DNA from: Microbispora corallina
GTDB taxonomy: Bacteria > Actinomycetota > Actinomycetes > Streptosporangiales > Streptosporangiaceae
DNA length: 64,000 bases
Direction: 5' to 3'
NCBI RefSeq assembly: GCF_016863035.1
Contig: NZ_BOOC01000032.1
Coordinates: forward strand, 1 to 64,000
In this document: positions 36,036-44,607 of the stretch, in pieces
Position numbering within the stretch: position 1 is the stretch's first letter
Layout of the letters: every line of letters begins with the position of its first letter
The notes under the pieces: model-generated
What the model was told of the DNA's origin: nothing
The model's database searches: none
Seen by the model: only the letters and a program-made list of their open reading frames with translations
Position numbers and translations under genes: made by a program

Positions 36036-37013
36036 TCAGAAGGACCGGTAGTCCCTGGCCGGCATACGGGGGCCCCGGGCGGGCGGGCGCATGCCGGTGA
36101 GCTCGATCAGCCGGACCACCCGGTGCCGGTGGCCCCGGAACGGTTCGAGGAGCTCCAGCATGCCCGCGTCGTCGGTCTTGCGGCCGGTCAGCGCCCAGCC
36201 CACGATGCTCGGAAGGTGGTAGTCGCCCACGCTGGGCGCGTCCGGGTCGCCGTGGGCCCGCTGGCGCACCTCGGCCGAGGTCCACACCCCGATGCCGGGG
36301 AGCGCCCGCAGGAGCCGATCGGCCTCGGCCGACCTGCCCCCGCCACCCGTGGCCTCCAACTTGTCGGCGTGGCGGGCGGCGTTGACGATCGTCCTCGCCC
36401 GCACGGCCTCCGCGCCGGCCCGGTGCCAGTCCCAGGAGGGGACGCGCATCCAGACCTCGGGCGGCGGCGTCACGAGCATCCCGGAGGGCGCCGGTCCCGG
36501 CGCGGGCTCCCCGTACGTCCGCAGCAGCCACTTCCACGCCCGCCAGGCCTCCCGGCCGACGACCTTCTGCTCCAGCACGGCCGGCACCAGCGCCTCGAAC
36601 ACCCGGAGCGTCCGCCCGATGCGCAGGCCCGGGCTGCGGGCCGCGATCCCGGCCACGAACGCCGCCGTACGGGCCGTGGCGGGGTCGGAGCGGCTCCCGG
36701 CTAAGCCGGACAGCAGGCGGGCGAAGCCGTCCACGTCGTCGTCGGCGCCCAGGAGGGCCGGCAGCTGCTCCAGCAGCCAGCCCGCGCCGGGTCCCCAGGC
36801 CTGGCCGCGCACCTCCCCGCCGTTCTCGGTGACGCGCAGGGTCGCGGGGCCGTCGGGAGTGCGGGAGGTGCGCCAGACCGCCCCGTCCGGCGTGCGGCGC
36901 CAGGCGGGGTCGCCTCCGCCGCGCCGGTGCGGCGACAGCGTCAACGTCAGGTCGAGCGGGGCGGACGGACGCCACCTGCGCTCGCCCGCGCCCACCACGC
37001 CTATCACGGTCAT
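36036..37013 (-). CDS. DNA-3-methyladenine glycosylase family (AlkA-like) protein
   Basis: A 325-residue HhH-GPD superfamily protein. The helix-hairpin-helix is LLRALPGIGVWTSAEVRQRA, and the catalytic aspartate should be the Asp of SVGDYHLPSIV, 17-20 residues on. The N-terminal half (LDLTLTLSPHRRGGGDP) matches the AlkA N-domain common in actinobacteria. It would remove alkylated bases from DNA. ATG at 37013 is chosen for the GGGAGG 8 nt upstream. The HhH lysine of bifunctional glycosylases is absent, fitting a monofunctional enzyme. Confidence 0.85.
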   Translation of the reverse strand: MTVIGVVGAGERRWRPSAPLDLTLTLSPHRRGGGDPAWRRTPDGAVWRTSRTPDGPATLRVTENGGEVRGQAWGPGAGWLLEQLPALLGADDDVDGFARLLSGLAGSRSDPATARTAAFVAGIAARSPGLRIGRTLRVFEALVPAVLEQKVVGREAWRAWKWLLRTYGEPAPGPAPSGMLVTPPPEVWMRVPSWDWHRAGAEAVRARTIVNAARHADKLEATGGGGRSAEADRLLRALPGIGVWTSAEVRQRAHGDPDAPSVGDYHLPSIVGWALTGRKTDDAGMLELLEPFRGHRHRVVRLIELTGMRPPARGPRMPARDYRSF

Positions 37014-37080
37014 CCCGGTCGCCTCCCCCACCCAGTGTGCCGCGTGCCGGCCGCGCCCCGCACCGAGCGGGCGCGACGGG

Positions 37081-38181
37081 TCACACGTCGCTGGAGAAGC
37101 GGACCGAGCACTCGGGGAGCCGGACGCCGGGCCAGACGCGCACGCCGGACATGAGCTCGTTGCCGGGCCCGATCTGCGCCTCGTCGCCGACGACCACCTG
37201 CCGCAGCACGGCGCCCGCGGCGACCCTCGCCCCGGTGCCGACGACGGAGTCGACCACGGTGGCGCCGGACGCGACCACGCAGTCGTCCGCCAGCACGCTG
37301 CCGCGCACGCTGGCGCCGGCCTCGACCGTGGCCCGCCTGCCGACGACCGTCCCGCCGGTCACCTTCGCCTCCGGGGACACCACGGCGCCGTCCATGAGGA
37401 GGAACTCCCCGGCCGGGCCGGGCAGGGCGGGCGAGTCGAGCCGGCCGAGCACGAGGTCGGCCGAGCCCTGCACGAACGCGGCCGGCGTGCCGACGTCCAG
37501 CCAGTACGACGAGTCGGCGAAGCCCAGGACGAGCTCGCCCGCCTCGATGAGGGACGGGAAGGTCTCCCGCTCGACCGACACCACCTGGCCCGCCGGGATC
37601 GTGTCGATGACCGAGCGCTGGAACACGTAGCAGCCGGCGTTGATCCGGTTGGTGACCGGGTTGGCCATCTTCTCGAGGAACGCGGTGACCCGGCCGTCCG
37701 CGCCGGTCGGCACGCAGCCGAACCGCGACGCGTCCGCCACCTCCGTCAGGTGGAGGGTCACGGCCGCGCCCCGGGACACGTGCAGGCCGACCTGGGCGGC
37801 GATGTCGTGGCCCGACAGGATGTCGCCGTTGAGCACGAGCACCGGCGACTCGGGCGGGCAGGTCAGGGCCGCGGCCGCGTTGCGGATGGCGCCTCCGGTG
37901 CCGAGGGGGGTCTCCTCGGTCATGTACACGATCTCGAGCCCGAGGTCCGACCCGTCGCCGAAGACCTCGGTGAACATCGACGCGCGGTAGGAGGTGGCGA
38001 ACACCACCCGCCGCACGCCGTGCGCCCGCGCCTTCGCGAGCTGATGGGCGAGGAAGGGAACCCCCGCGGTCGGCAGCAGCGGCTTCGGCGTGCGCAGCGT
38101 CAACGGCCGCAGCCGGGTGCCCTGTCCCCCCACGAGGAGGATCGCCTCGAGGTCCGGCGAACGCAAAGAAGTCTCCCTCAC
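37081..38181 (-). CDS. NDP-sugar pyrophosphorylase, mannose-1-phosphate guanylyltransferase-like
   Basis: A 366-residue nucleotidyltransferase. The N-terminal Rossmann-like domain starts AILLVGGQGTRLRPLTLRTPKPLLP, of which GGxGTRLRPLTxxxPKP is the pyrophosphorylase signature; VLNGDIL supplies the metal aspartate, and FLEKM and NAGCYVF the sugar contacts. The C-terminal third is a left-handed beta helix of hexapeptides (GGTVVGRRATVEAGASVRGS). It resembles the GDP-mannose pyrophosphorylase that follows fbiAB in mycobacteria, and manB upstream would supply its substrate. GTG start with TACCCT 6 nt before it (leaderless). Confidence 0.88.
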   Translation of the reverse strand: MRETSLRSPDLEAILLVGGQGTRLRPLTLRTPKPLLPTAGVPFLAHQLAKARAHGVRRVVFATSYRASMFTEVFGDGSDLGLEIVYMTEETPLGTGGAIRNAAAALTCPPESPVLVLNGDILSGHDIAAQVGLHVSRGAAVTLHLTEVADASRFGCVPTGADGRVTAFLEKMANPVTNRINAGCYVFQRSVIDTIPAGQVVSVERETFPSLIEAGELVLGFADSSYWLDVGTPAAFVQGSADLVLGRLDSPALPGPAGEFLLMDGAVVSPEAKVTGGTVVGRRATVEAGASVRGSVLADDCVVASGATVVDSVVGTGARVAAGAVLRQVVVGDEAQIGPGNELMSGVRVWPGVRLPECSVRFSSDV

Positions 38182-38187
38182 AGCGCG

Positions 38188-38193
38188 AGGGTA
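38188..38193 (-). promoter_or_regulatory. -10 element for leaderless pyrophosphorylase transcript
   Basis: Minus strand TACCCT, CGCGCT, GTG (38181). It lies between this gene and the end of the co-directional GT4 gene, whose stop is at 38196, so the -10 abuts that stop. Confidence 0.5.
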
Positions 38194-38195
38194 GC

Positions 38196-39323
38196 CTAGC
38201 CCTCCACCGCGCGGCGGTACGACGCGAGATGGGCCTCCGCCGAGTGGCGCCAGGTGAACTCCTGCGACCGGGCGACCCCGGCGGCCGCCAGTTCCTTGCG
38301 CCGTTCCGGCGCCTCCAGGAGATCGCGCAGCGTCCGCCCGATGCTGTCCGCGTCCGGCTCGGTGTAGGCCACGGCGTCCCCGCCCACCTCGGGCAGCGAC
38401 GTCCGGTGCGTGGTCAGCACGGGGGCGCCGCAGGCCATGGCCTCCAGCACGGGCAGCCCGAAGCCCTCGCAGCGGGACGGGAAGGCCACGACGAGCGCAC
38501 CGCCGAGGAAGCCCGGCAGGTCGGCGAACGGCAGGTAGCCGGGGCGGACGACCCGGACCCGCGACGGCAGCCCGGCCACGGCCTCCTGGACCTCCTCCTC
38601 CCAGGCCGCGACGCCGGCGAGCACCAGCGCGGGAGGGGCGGCGAGGTGCCCCACGGCCTGGCCGAAGCCGCGGATCAGGTTGGGCACGTTCTTGCGGGGC
38701 TCGATCGCCCCCAGATAGGCGACGTACCCGAGGCCGTGCAGGCCGACGCGCCCGGCCACCCGGCGGACGTCCCGCTCGGACGGCGGGTGGAACAGCAGGT
38801 GGTCGACCCCGTGGTGGGCGACGTCGATCCTCGCCGGGTCGGCCCCGAGCACGCGGACGAGCTCCTCCCGGGTGGCCCGGGACGGCACGATCACCCGGTT
38901 GGCGTGGCGGACGGCCGTGCGGGTGGCGGAGCGGAAGAACGAGGCCTTGGCCGGGTCGTGCTGGTCGGGGTCGGTGAAGGCGGTGAGGTCGTGCACGGTG
39001 GCGACGGTGGGCAGGCCGGAGCCGAGGGGGATCGAGTAGAAGGGGGCGTGGACGACGTCGGCGCCGACCTGCCGGGCGAGCACGGGGAGGCCGGTCTGCT
39101 CCCAGACCAGCCGCTTGCTCCGGTTGGTGATGGCCGGCGGGCCGGAGACGATCCTGGCCGTGGGGGCCAGCTTGGCGTACCTCTCGGCGTCCGCCCGCTG
39201 GCAGACCAGCGCGAGATCGGCGCCCGCCTCGTGCAGGGCGGCGACCAGTCCGTCGACATACCTGATCAGGGCGCCGCGGTCGGCGGGTACGGCGGCCGCG
39301 TCGACGAGCACTCGGGGTGTCAA
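38196..39323 (-). CDS. Family 4 glycosyltransferase
   Basis: A 375-residue GT-B enzyme. The N-domain has PADRGALIRYVDGLVAALH and HDLTAFTDP; the C-domain has YVAYLGAIEPRKNVPNLIRG and the donor-phosphate/ribose loop SRCEGFGLPVLEAMACGAPV with the EX7E glutamates. Probably uses a GDP- or NDP-sugar for envelope glycan assembly, consistent with the pyrophosphorylase directly downstream. A TTG at 39323 is the best start because GAGGGGAG lies 7 nt upstream; a GTG four codons inside is an alternative. The 276 bp upstream has GC-rich direct repeats and a TAGAGT -10 candidate about 145 bp out. Confidence 0.85.
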   Translation of the reverse strand: MTPRVLVDAAAVPADRGALIRYVDGLVAALHEAGADLALVCQRADAERYAKLAPTARIVSGPPAITNRSKRLVWEQTGLPVLARQVGADVVHAPFYSIPLGSGLPTVATVHDLTAFTDPDQHDPAKASFFRSATRTAVRHANRVIVPSRATREELVRVLGADPARIDVAHHGVDHLLFHPPSERDVRRVAGRVGLHGLGYVAYLGAIEPRKNVPNLIRGFGQAVGHLAAPPALVLAGVAAWEEEVQEAVAGLPSRVRVVRPGYLPFADLPGFLGGALVVAFPSRCEGFGLPVLEAMACGAPVLTTHRTSLPEVGGDAVAYTEPDADSIGRTLRDLLEAPERRKELAAAGVARSQEFTWRHSAEAHLASYRRAVEG

Positions 39324-39599
39324 ACAGATCGCTCCCCTCGGTGAGGCCCGCCCCGCGGGGGTCTCCCGCGAGCGACCTCGGTGGTCCGGCGGTCATCCGG
39401 CGAGGGGGCTTGAGGGGGCTCGCGCGCCGGTGTGCGGCGTCCTCCCCCGGGGCTCCCTCACCTTCACTCTATTCCGGGCGTCCCCCGAAACGTGAGCGAT
39501 ATCACATGCCGGACGTCTGTCCGTCATACGGATTTAGCGGCGATTGCACGGAAATGACTGACAGCCCGGCGGCTTGCGCGACCGTGCCGCGATCCCCGG
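39324..39599. other. Intergenic region with candidate promoter, no gene seen
   Basis: Contains the doubled motif GAGGGGGCT (near 39400) and, on the minus strand, TAGAGT near 39470 that could be a -10 for the GT4 gene. The remainder, up to the end of the flippase-like gene, is lower in GC than its surroundings and shows no open frame with coding character. Confidence 0.5.
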
Positions 39600-40526
39600 T
39601 CATCCCCGGTCCGCGGTCTCCCGGGGTGCGGTCACCGCGCCGCGGCTGGCGAGCCCGGCCGCTCCGGCGCAGACGAGGTCGCCGACCGACACGATCAACC
39701 GGGAGCACAGGGCCGCGGCGATGGCCGCGGGACGGTCGAGCACCGGGGCCAGCGCCGCCACCATGGCGACCTCGCGGACGCCGGCGCCCGCCGGGGCGAT
39801 CACCACGAGGAAGCCCAGGCACCACGCCAGCGCGAACGCCCCGAAGCTCAAAACCACGGCGGACGGCCCGGCGCCGCCCAGCCCGTGGACGATCAGCGCG
39901 AGGTGCGCGCCGTACGCGGCCCAGCCGGCGAGGGCCCAGCCGGTGGCGGCGAGCACGCCGCGGCGGGTGAGCGGCCGCTCCAGCGGGGGCTTGCGGATCC
40001 TGCGCAGCCCGAAGCCGATGACGCCGTTCACCACGGCCGGGTGGAGGGCCACGGCGAGCACCGGGATGAGCAGGAGCAGCCAGGCGTACCGGGCGACCGA
40101 CTCCCCCGCCAGCACCGGCAGCGTGACGGCGCCCACGAGCAGCCCGCTGGCCAGGTAGACGGGGTAGGTCAGGAAGAACGCGGCGGCGCTGCGCGCCCGG
40201 GGGATCCCGTGGTCGCGGCCCATCTCCATCTGGGCCAGCACCGGCCACAGCGACCCGGGGATGTACTTGCCGAGCTGGCCCACGAAGAAGATCTTGGCGG
40301 CGTCGGGGAGCGCCAGCGGCGACCCGAGATCGGCGAGCAGGGCCCGCCACATCATCATGCCTGCGCAGAGCGCGGCCAGGACCGCGAGCAGCGAGCCGCC
40401 CAGTTCGGCCCACGACAGCCGGGCGAAGCCCGCCGACACGGCGGACCACTGCCCGGCCACCGCCCAGACCCCGAAGCCGAGCGCGACGAGCAGGAACAGC
40501 CACCGGACGGCCCTGCGCCGGGTCAC
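39600..40526 (-). CDS. Lysylphosphatidylglycerol synthase TM-region / UPF0104 membrane protein (paralogue 1)
   Basis: A 308-residue protein with eight or so transmembrane helices of the LPG_synthase_TM (AglD/UPF0104) family. It contains the conserved loop FFVGQLGKYIPGSLWPVLAQ and a later PAGAGVREVAMVAALAPVL segment, both hallmarks. Only the membrane part is present, with no aminoacyl transfer domain, so lipid or polyprenyl-phosphate-sugar translocation is the likelier role (inference). GTG start. It ends upstream of a GT4 gene and follows a methyltransferase on the same strand. Clear paralogue of the protein encoded at 41575. Confidence 0.85.
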   Translation of the reverse strand: MTRRRAVRWLFLLVALGFGVWAVAGQWSAVSAGFARLSWAELGGSLLAVLAALCAGMMMWRALLADLGSPLALPDAAKIFFVGQLGKYIPGSLWPVLAQMEMGRDHGIPRARSAAAFFLTYPVYLASGLLVGAVTLPVLAGESVARYAWLLLLIPVLAVALHPAVVNGVIGFGLRRIRKPPLERPLTRRGVLAATGWALAGWAAYGAHLALIVHGLGGAGPSAVVLSFGAFALAWCLGFLVVIAPAGAGVREVAMVAALAPVLDRPAAIAAALCSRLIVSVGDLVCAGAAGLASRGAVTAPRETADRG

Positions 40527-40575
40527 GCCGGCCCCTCCTGCCGTGCCGGTCCCCCCGCGCACGCCACGGCGGGCC

Positions 40576-41427
40576 TCACGGGGTCCGGACCGGCTCGGGC
40601 GGCTGCGGGAGCGGCCCGCCGAGCGGACGGCGCGGGCTCTTGCTGGCGACCCACAGGTATGTGGGGACGACGGGCAGCAGCGCGCGGAGCGCGGCGCGGG
40701 GCGCCTTCTCCAGGGTGCCCTTGGCCGCCCGGCCCACGGTCCCCGGGAACAGCTCGCTCCCGGCGAAGCGCTCGGGCGAGGCCAGCACGGGGAACGTGTA
40801 GTCCCAGACGTGGAACCCCGACAGCATGCGGCGCAGCCCGGCCCGCGTGCGGAAGCGCTCGTAGTAGTTGTCGGCCCGGCCGAACGCCCGCACGTACCGG
40901 TCGGCCGCCGCGGGCGGCAGGTAGGACAGGAACGGCAGCTTGTAGTGCGGCTCCACCACGCCGAGCCGGTTGCCCAGCCCCAGGTAGAGGACGCCGTCGT
41001 CGGACAGCACCCGGCGCATGTCCCGGACCACGGCGTCGGGGTCGACCACGTGCTCGTAGATGTGGTTGAACACGAGCACGTCCACCGAGCCGTCCGGGAA
41101 CGGCAGGGCCTCGCCGTCCGCGCAGACGAACCGCACCCGCTCGCCGAACCGCCCGGCCGCCTTCCTGAGCCCGGGGACGTCGATGTCGAGGCCGAAGGTG
41201 CGCTCCGCCCCCGCGACCGCAAGCTCGTCGGCGATGAACCCGGCCGAGCACCCGACGTCGGCCACCGTCAGGCCCGCGAGCACCTCGCCCGCGGGCGCGT
41301 CCTGCCGCCCCAGGAAATGCGCGAGCACGGCGATGATCTTCGCGGCCTTGCGGCGGCGCTTCTCCTCGTCGAGCATCGCGGCCTGGAACTCGGAGTACTC
41401 CAGCTGCGCGGCGCGCTCCCCGCTCAC
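40576..41427 (-). CDS. Class I SAM-dependent methyltransferase
   Basis: A 283-residue methyltransferase with the SAM loop TVADVGCSAGFIADELA, the acidic ribose contact LDIDVPG, the segment CADGEALPFPDGSVDVLVFN and the motif HIYEHVVDP, typical of methyltransferases in lipopolysaccharide, lipid and small-molecule clusters. The C-terminal basic region (LPVVPTYLWVASKSPRR) could associate with membrane. The GTG at 41427 gives the expected domain start, with SGERAAQLEYSEF as the first helix. Sandwiched between two flippase-like paralogues, it probably methylates a glycan or lipid intermediate. Confidence 0.82.
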   Translation of the reverse strand: MSGERAAQLEYSEFQAAMLDEEKRRRKAAKIIAVLAHFLGRQDAPAGEVLAGLTVADVGCSAGFIADELAVAGAERTFGLDIDVPGLRKAAGRFGERVRFVCADGEALPFPDGSVDVLVFNHIYEHVVDPDAVVRDMRRVLSDDGVLYLGLGNRLGVVEPHYKLPFLSYLPPAAADRYVRAFGRADNYYERFRTRAGLRRMLSGFHVWDYTFPVLASPERFAGSELFPGTVGRAAKGTLEKAPRAALRALLPVVPTYLWVASKSPRRPLGGPLPQPPEPVRTP

Positions 41428-41537
41428 CGGTCGATCACCGCTTCCGTGCCTGCTCTCGGATCCACGGTGCCCAACAGTACCTTCGCCGGGCAGGCCCCCG
41501 TCTCCGATCATGCGTACGCAAAGGCCCGGCGGGGACC

Positions 41538-41551
41538 CTACCGATCGGTAG
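41538..41551. promoter_or_regulatory. 14-bp perfect palindrome at the -35 position of a flippase-like gene
   Basis: CTACCGATCGGTAG is fully self-complementary. It sits 11 bp before the TACTCT -10 element, where the -35 hexamer would be, so a bound repressor would block that promoter. A second palindrome, TGCGTACGCA, lies at 41511-41520. TetR-type operator is a reasonable guess. Confidence 0.45.
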
Positions 41552-41562
41552 CTTCCAGGCCC

Positions 41563-41568
41563 TACTCT
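41563..41568 (+). promoter_or_regulatory. -10 element for leaderless flippase-like transcript
   Basis: TACTCT, then TGGGCG, then the ATG at 41575. No Shine-Dalgarno sequence precedes the ATG. Confidence 0.5.
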
Positions 41569-41574
41569 TGGGCG

Positions 41575-42525
41575 ATGCCTCGCCTCTCGCCGGGCCTGCC
41601 GCTGGGCCGCCTGCGCTCCAGCCCGCTCCTGCGGGTCCTGCTCGCCCTGCTCGCCCTCGGCTTCCTGGTGTTCGGCCTGGGCCGCAACTGGCAGCAGACC
41701 TCGGCCGCGCTGGCCCAGCTGTCGTGGTGGTCGCTCGGGGTCGCGTTCCTGTCGGTTCTGGCCGGGCTCGGGCTCATGCTGGTGGCCTGGCGCGACATCC
41801 TCGCCGGCCTCGGCTCCCCGCTGCCGCTGCGGGTGGCCGCACGGGTGCTGTTCGTGGGACAGCTCGGCAAGTACATCCCCGGGTCGGTCTGGGCGTTCGC
41901 CGCGATGATCGAGCTGGCCCGCGACCACGGCGCGCCCCCGCGGCGGACGTTCAGCGCCACCGCCCTGGGGCTGGTGACCTCGCTCGGCTGCGCGCTGGCC
42001 CTCGCCGCGGCCACGCTGTCGGGGGAGCTCGCCCGGCAGGCGTGGTACCTGCTCGCGCTGATCCCGCTCATCCTCGTCGGCCTCCACCCCCGGATGATGA
42101 CCTGGGGCCTCAACCTCGCCCTCCGGATCGCCGGCAAGGAGCCGCTCGACCGGGTCCTGAGCGGGACCGACATGGCCAGGGCGGCGGCCTGGACGATGGC
42201 CGGCTGGCTCGTCTACGGCGTGCACCTGTGGGTGCTCGTCGGCGGCCTGCGGCCGGGCGGCCCGTCCCTCTACGCGGTGGCCGCCGGGGCGTACGCGCTG
42301 GCCTGGGCCACCGGCATCCTCACCGTCGTGGTGCCGGCCGGCATCGGCGTGCGCGAGGGGGCGATGGTCATCGCGCTCGCCCCCGTGCTGGACGCCCCCC
42401 GGGCCCTGGTCGTGGCGGTGGTCTCCCGGGTGCTGTTCACGCTCGCGGACGCCGCGTGGGCGGGCGTCGGCTTCCTGGTGGCGCGGACCGTCCCGGCCCG
42501 CGTCCCCGAGCCCGACCCGGCCTGA
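41575..42525 (+). CDS. Lysylphosphatidylglycerol synthase TM-region / UPF0104 membrane protein (paralogue 2)
   Basis: A 316-residue polytopic membrane protein with the same signatures as the 39600 gene: LFVGQLGKYIPGSVWAFAA and VVVPAGIGVREGAMVIALAP, and a comparable helix pattern. The two lie on opposite strands around a methyltransferase, consistent with an old duplication. The family includes proteins suggested to move lipid-linked sugars or polyamine lipids, and the surrounding glycosyltransferases support a glycan export role (inference). The promoter overlaps a palindrome, suggesting it is regulated separately from its paralogue. Confidence 0.85.
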   Translation: MPRLSPGLPLGRLRSSPLLRVLLALLALGFLVFGLGRNWQQTSAALAQLSWWSLGVAFLSVLAGLGLMLVAWRDILAGLGSPLPLRVAARVLFVGQLGKYIPGSVWAFAAMIELARDHGAPPRRTFSATALGLVTSLGCALALAAATLSGELARQAWYLLALIPLILVGLHPRMMTWGLNLALRIAGKEPLDRVLSGTDMARAAAWTMAGWLVYGVHLWVLVGGLRPGGPSLYAVAAGAYALAWATGILTVVVPAGIGVREGAMVIALAPVLDAPRALVVAVVSRVLFTLADAAWAGVGFLVARTVPARVPEPDPA

Positions 42526-42546
42526 CGGGACCGCCCGCCGGGGGTC

Positions 42547-43620
42547 TCACGCCTCCAGGAGGGCGTCCAGGTACGCCGCCCAGTGCGGCTCGGGGTCGAC
42601 CGGGCGCACCCCGGCCCGCAGCCGCGCGGGCGTCCCCTGCTCGTAGAAGCGTTTGATCGCGTCGGCCAGCGCGCCGGTCGAGCCGGGCTCCACCAGCAGC
42701 CCGTCCACACCGTCGGCCACGTTGTCGGCGAGCGCGCCCACCCGGGTCGCGATCACCGGAACGCCGTGCTCGTGGCCGAGCCACACGTTCTGGCTGGCCG
42801 TGGCCGAGCGGTACGGCAACACGAGGGCGTCCGCCCGCGCGAACAGCCCCGGCACCTCCTCCGCCGCCACGTATCCCGGGCGCAGCTCCACCCGGCCGTC
42901 CAGGCCCAGCTCCGCGACGAGTGCCCGGGTCTCCTCCAGGCCGCCCCAGAACTCCCCCGCGACCGTCAGGCCCACGTCCGGCACCTGGGCGAGCGCCCGG
43001 AGCAGCAGGTCGAGCCCCTTGTACGGGCGCACGATGCCGAAGAACAGCAGCCTGCCGTACGGCTCGGCGGCGGCGGAGGCGGCGGAGGGGCGCGCGGGCA
43101 GATGCGGGGCGAGGGCGGCCACCCGCACCGGGGCGCCGGTGAGCCCGGCGGCGAGCCCGGCCTGCTCCTGGGAGTGGACGAGCACCCCGTCGACGCGCCG
43201 GAGCAGGGCCCGCATCAGCGGGGCGTCGTACGGCTTGCGCTCGTGCGGCAGCACGTTGTGGCACAGCGCGACCACCCGGGTGCGGCGGCGCAGGCCGGCC
43301 AGGATGCCGAGGTAGGCAGGCACCTGCACCGGGCTGAGCACGGCGAGCACGACGAGGTCGGCCTCCCGCAGCCGCCGGCCGCAGCGGACCCACCCGTCGG
43401 GCCGCCGCCAGTCGAGGTCGCGCCGGGTGCCCGGGTACGGCTCGCCCTCGGGGCTGTCGATCGTCTGCTGCCCGGGATAGAGGAACGACGGGTACTGCGC
43501 CCGCCACGACTCGATCACCACGTCGTGCCCGCGGGCCCGCAGGCGGTGCGCCAGCTCCGTGGTGTGCTGCGCCCCGCCGCCCTTGTACGGGTACGTCGGG
43601 CCGACGAGCGCGATCCTCAC
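42547..43620 (-). CDS. Family 4 glycosyltransferase
   Basis: A 357-residue GT-B protein starting VRIALVGPTYPYKGGGAQHT, the open N-terminal strand and glycine loop of GT4 enzymes. Donor-site residues are in GRLLFFGIVRPYKGLDLLLRA and the late loop ATASQNVWLGHEHGVPVIAT, where the acidic EX7E motif is replaced by a His/Glu-containing version. The GTG at 43620 overlaps the stop of the upstream GT2 gene (GTGA), so both enzymes are made together, presumably for consecutive steps: the GT2 product loads a lipid carrier and this enzyme extends it (inference). Confidence 0.85.
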   Translation of the reverse strand: MRIALVGPTYPYKGGGAQHTTELAHRLRARGHDVVIESWRAQYPSFLYPGQQTIDSPEGEPYPGTRRDLDWRRPDGWVRCGRRLREADLVVLAVLSPVQVPAYLGILAGLRRRTRVVALCHNVLPHERKPYDAPLMRALLRRVDGVLVHSQEQAGLAAGLTGAPVRVAALAPHLPARPSAASAAAEPYGRLLFFGIVRPYKGLDLLLRALAQVPDVGLTVAGEFWGGLEETRALVAELGLDGRVELRPGYVAAEEVPGLFARADALVLPYRSATASQNVWLGHEHGVPVIATRVGALADNVADGVDGLLVEPGSTGALADAIKRFYEQGTPARLRAGVRPVDPEPHWAAYLDALLEA

Positions 43621-44549
43621 GAATCGCCCCGCGAACGCACGATCAGGTCGGCCAGCAGCGCCACCGCCCCGATCAGCATGCCGGACAGGAAGGTCACGAT
43701 GGTGTTGCTGGTCAGGTAGAACCCGTACCTGACCACGTCGTACACGCCCTTGACGAGGCCGATGCCGACGAGCCAGAGCGCGGGCGGCATGAGGACCTTG
43801 AGCGGGTTGAAGTACATGACCATCCGCAGCACCTGCAGGATGTAGCGGTAGGCGTCGGAGACGAAGTTGAACTTCGACTTCCCGGCCCGCTTCGAATACT
43901 CGATCGGCAGGTAGTAGACGTCGTGCTGGTTCGACATGAACGCCAGCGTGATCGTCGTGACGCAGGAGAAGCCGGGAGGCAGCAGCCGCAGGTACGGCCG
44001 CGCCACCGACGCGCGGAAGGCCCGCAGGCCCGAGTTGAGGTCCGGGATCTTCTGCCCGGCCAGCCGCTCGGCGACCTTCCTGATGAACCACTTGGCCGGC
44101 ACCCGGAGGAACTTGTGCGAGCCCTCCTCGGTGGTGCGGGCGCCCACGACCTGGTCGACCGTCTGGTCCTTCTCCAGGATCTGGACCAGCTCGGGGATCC
44201 GCTCGTTGGGATAGCTCATGTCGGCGTCGGTCCACACGACGATCTCGCCGCGGGCCTCCTGGCTCCCGATCCGCCGTACGGTGCCCGAGCCGCCGTTGCG
44301 GTGGAACGCCCTGATCCGCATGTTGGGGAACCGCGGCGCGGCCTCCTGCAACCGGGCGAGCGTCTGGTCGGTGGAGCAGTCGTCCACCGCCACCAGCTCG
44401 TAGGTGTAGCCGCTCGCGTCCATGGCCGCGCAGATGCGCTCGACCTCATCGATGACGTGGTCCTGCTCGTTGTAACACGGCAGGACGATCGTCACGTACG
44501 GATTCTCTGCGGGAGTCACGGCGCTTCCAGAGGTCTCGGGCGTGGTCAC
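43617..44549 (-). CDS. GT2 polyprenyl-phosphate sugar transferase (GtrB/DPM1-like)
   Basis: A 310-residue protein with a GT-A domain (VTIVLPCYNEQDHVIDEVER, VAVDDCSTDQT, then the DxD in VVWTDADMSYP and GSGTVRRIG) followed by two C-terminal transmembrane helices. This is the dolichol-phosphate-mannose synthase / GtrB layout: sugar is passed from an NDP-donor to undecaprenyl phosphate at the inner face of the membrane. Lipid-linked sugars of this kind feed GT-C enzymes such as the two large membrane proteins next door. GTG start; TACCCT lies 8 nt upstream. Confidence 0.9.
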   Translation of the reverse strand: MTTPETSGSAVTPAENPYVTIVLPCYNEQDHVIDEVERICAAMDASGYTYELVAVDDCSTDQTLARLQEAAPRFPNMRIRAFHRNGGSGTVRRIGSQEARGEIVVWTDADMSYPNERIPELVQILEKDQTVDQVVGARTTEEGSHKFLRVPAKWFIRKVAERLAGQKIPDLNSGLRAFRASVARPYLRLLPPGFSCVTTITLAFMSNQHDVYYLPIEYSKRAGKSKFNFVSDAYRYILQVLRMVMYFNPLKVLMPPALWLVGIGLVKGVYDVVRYGFYLTSNTIVTFLSGMLIGAVALLADLIVRSRGDS

Positions 44550-44557
44550 GTCCGGTT

Positions 44558-44563
44558 AGGGTA
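44558..44563 (-). promoter_or_regulatory. -10 element near GT2 start
   Basis: Minus strand TACCCT followed by eight bases and the GTG at 44549: leaderless or with one or two untranslated bases. Confidence 0.4.
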
Positions 44564-44607
44564 CTCTGCCCCGCCAAATCGCGGCCTCACTTCCACGGGC
44601 CGGAAAG

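Noticed and set aside
42547..44235. Single 562-residue fused glycosyltransferase
   Set aside because: The upstream third is an out-of-frame reading of the GT2 gene; the GTGA overlap shows two separate proteins.
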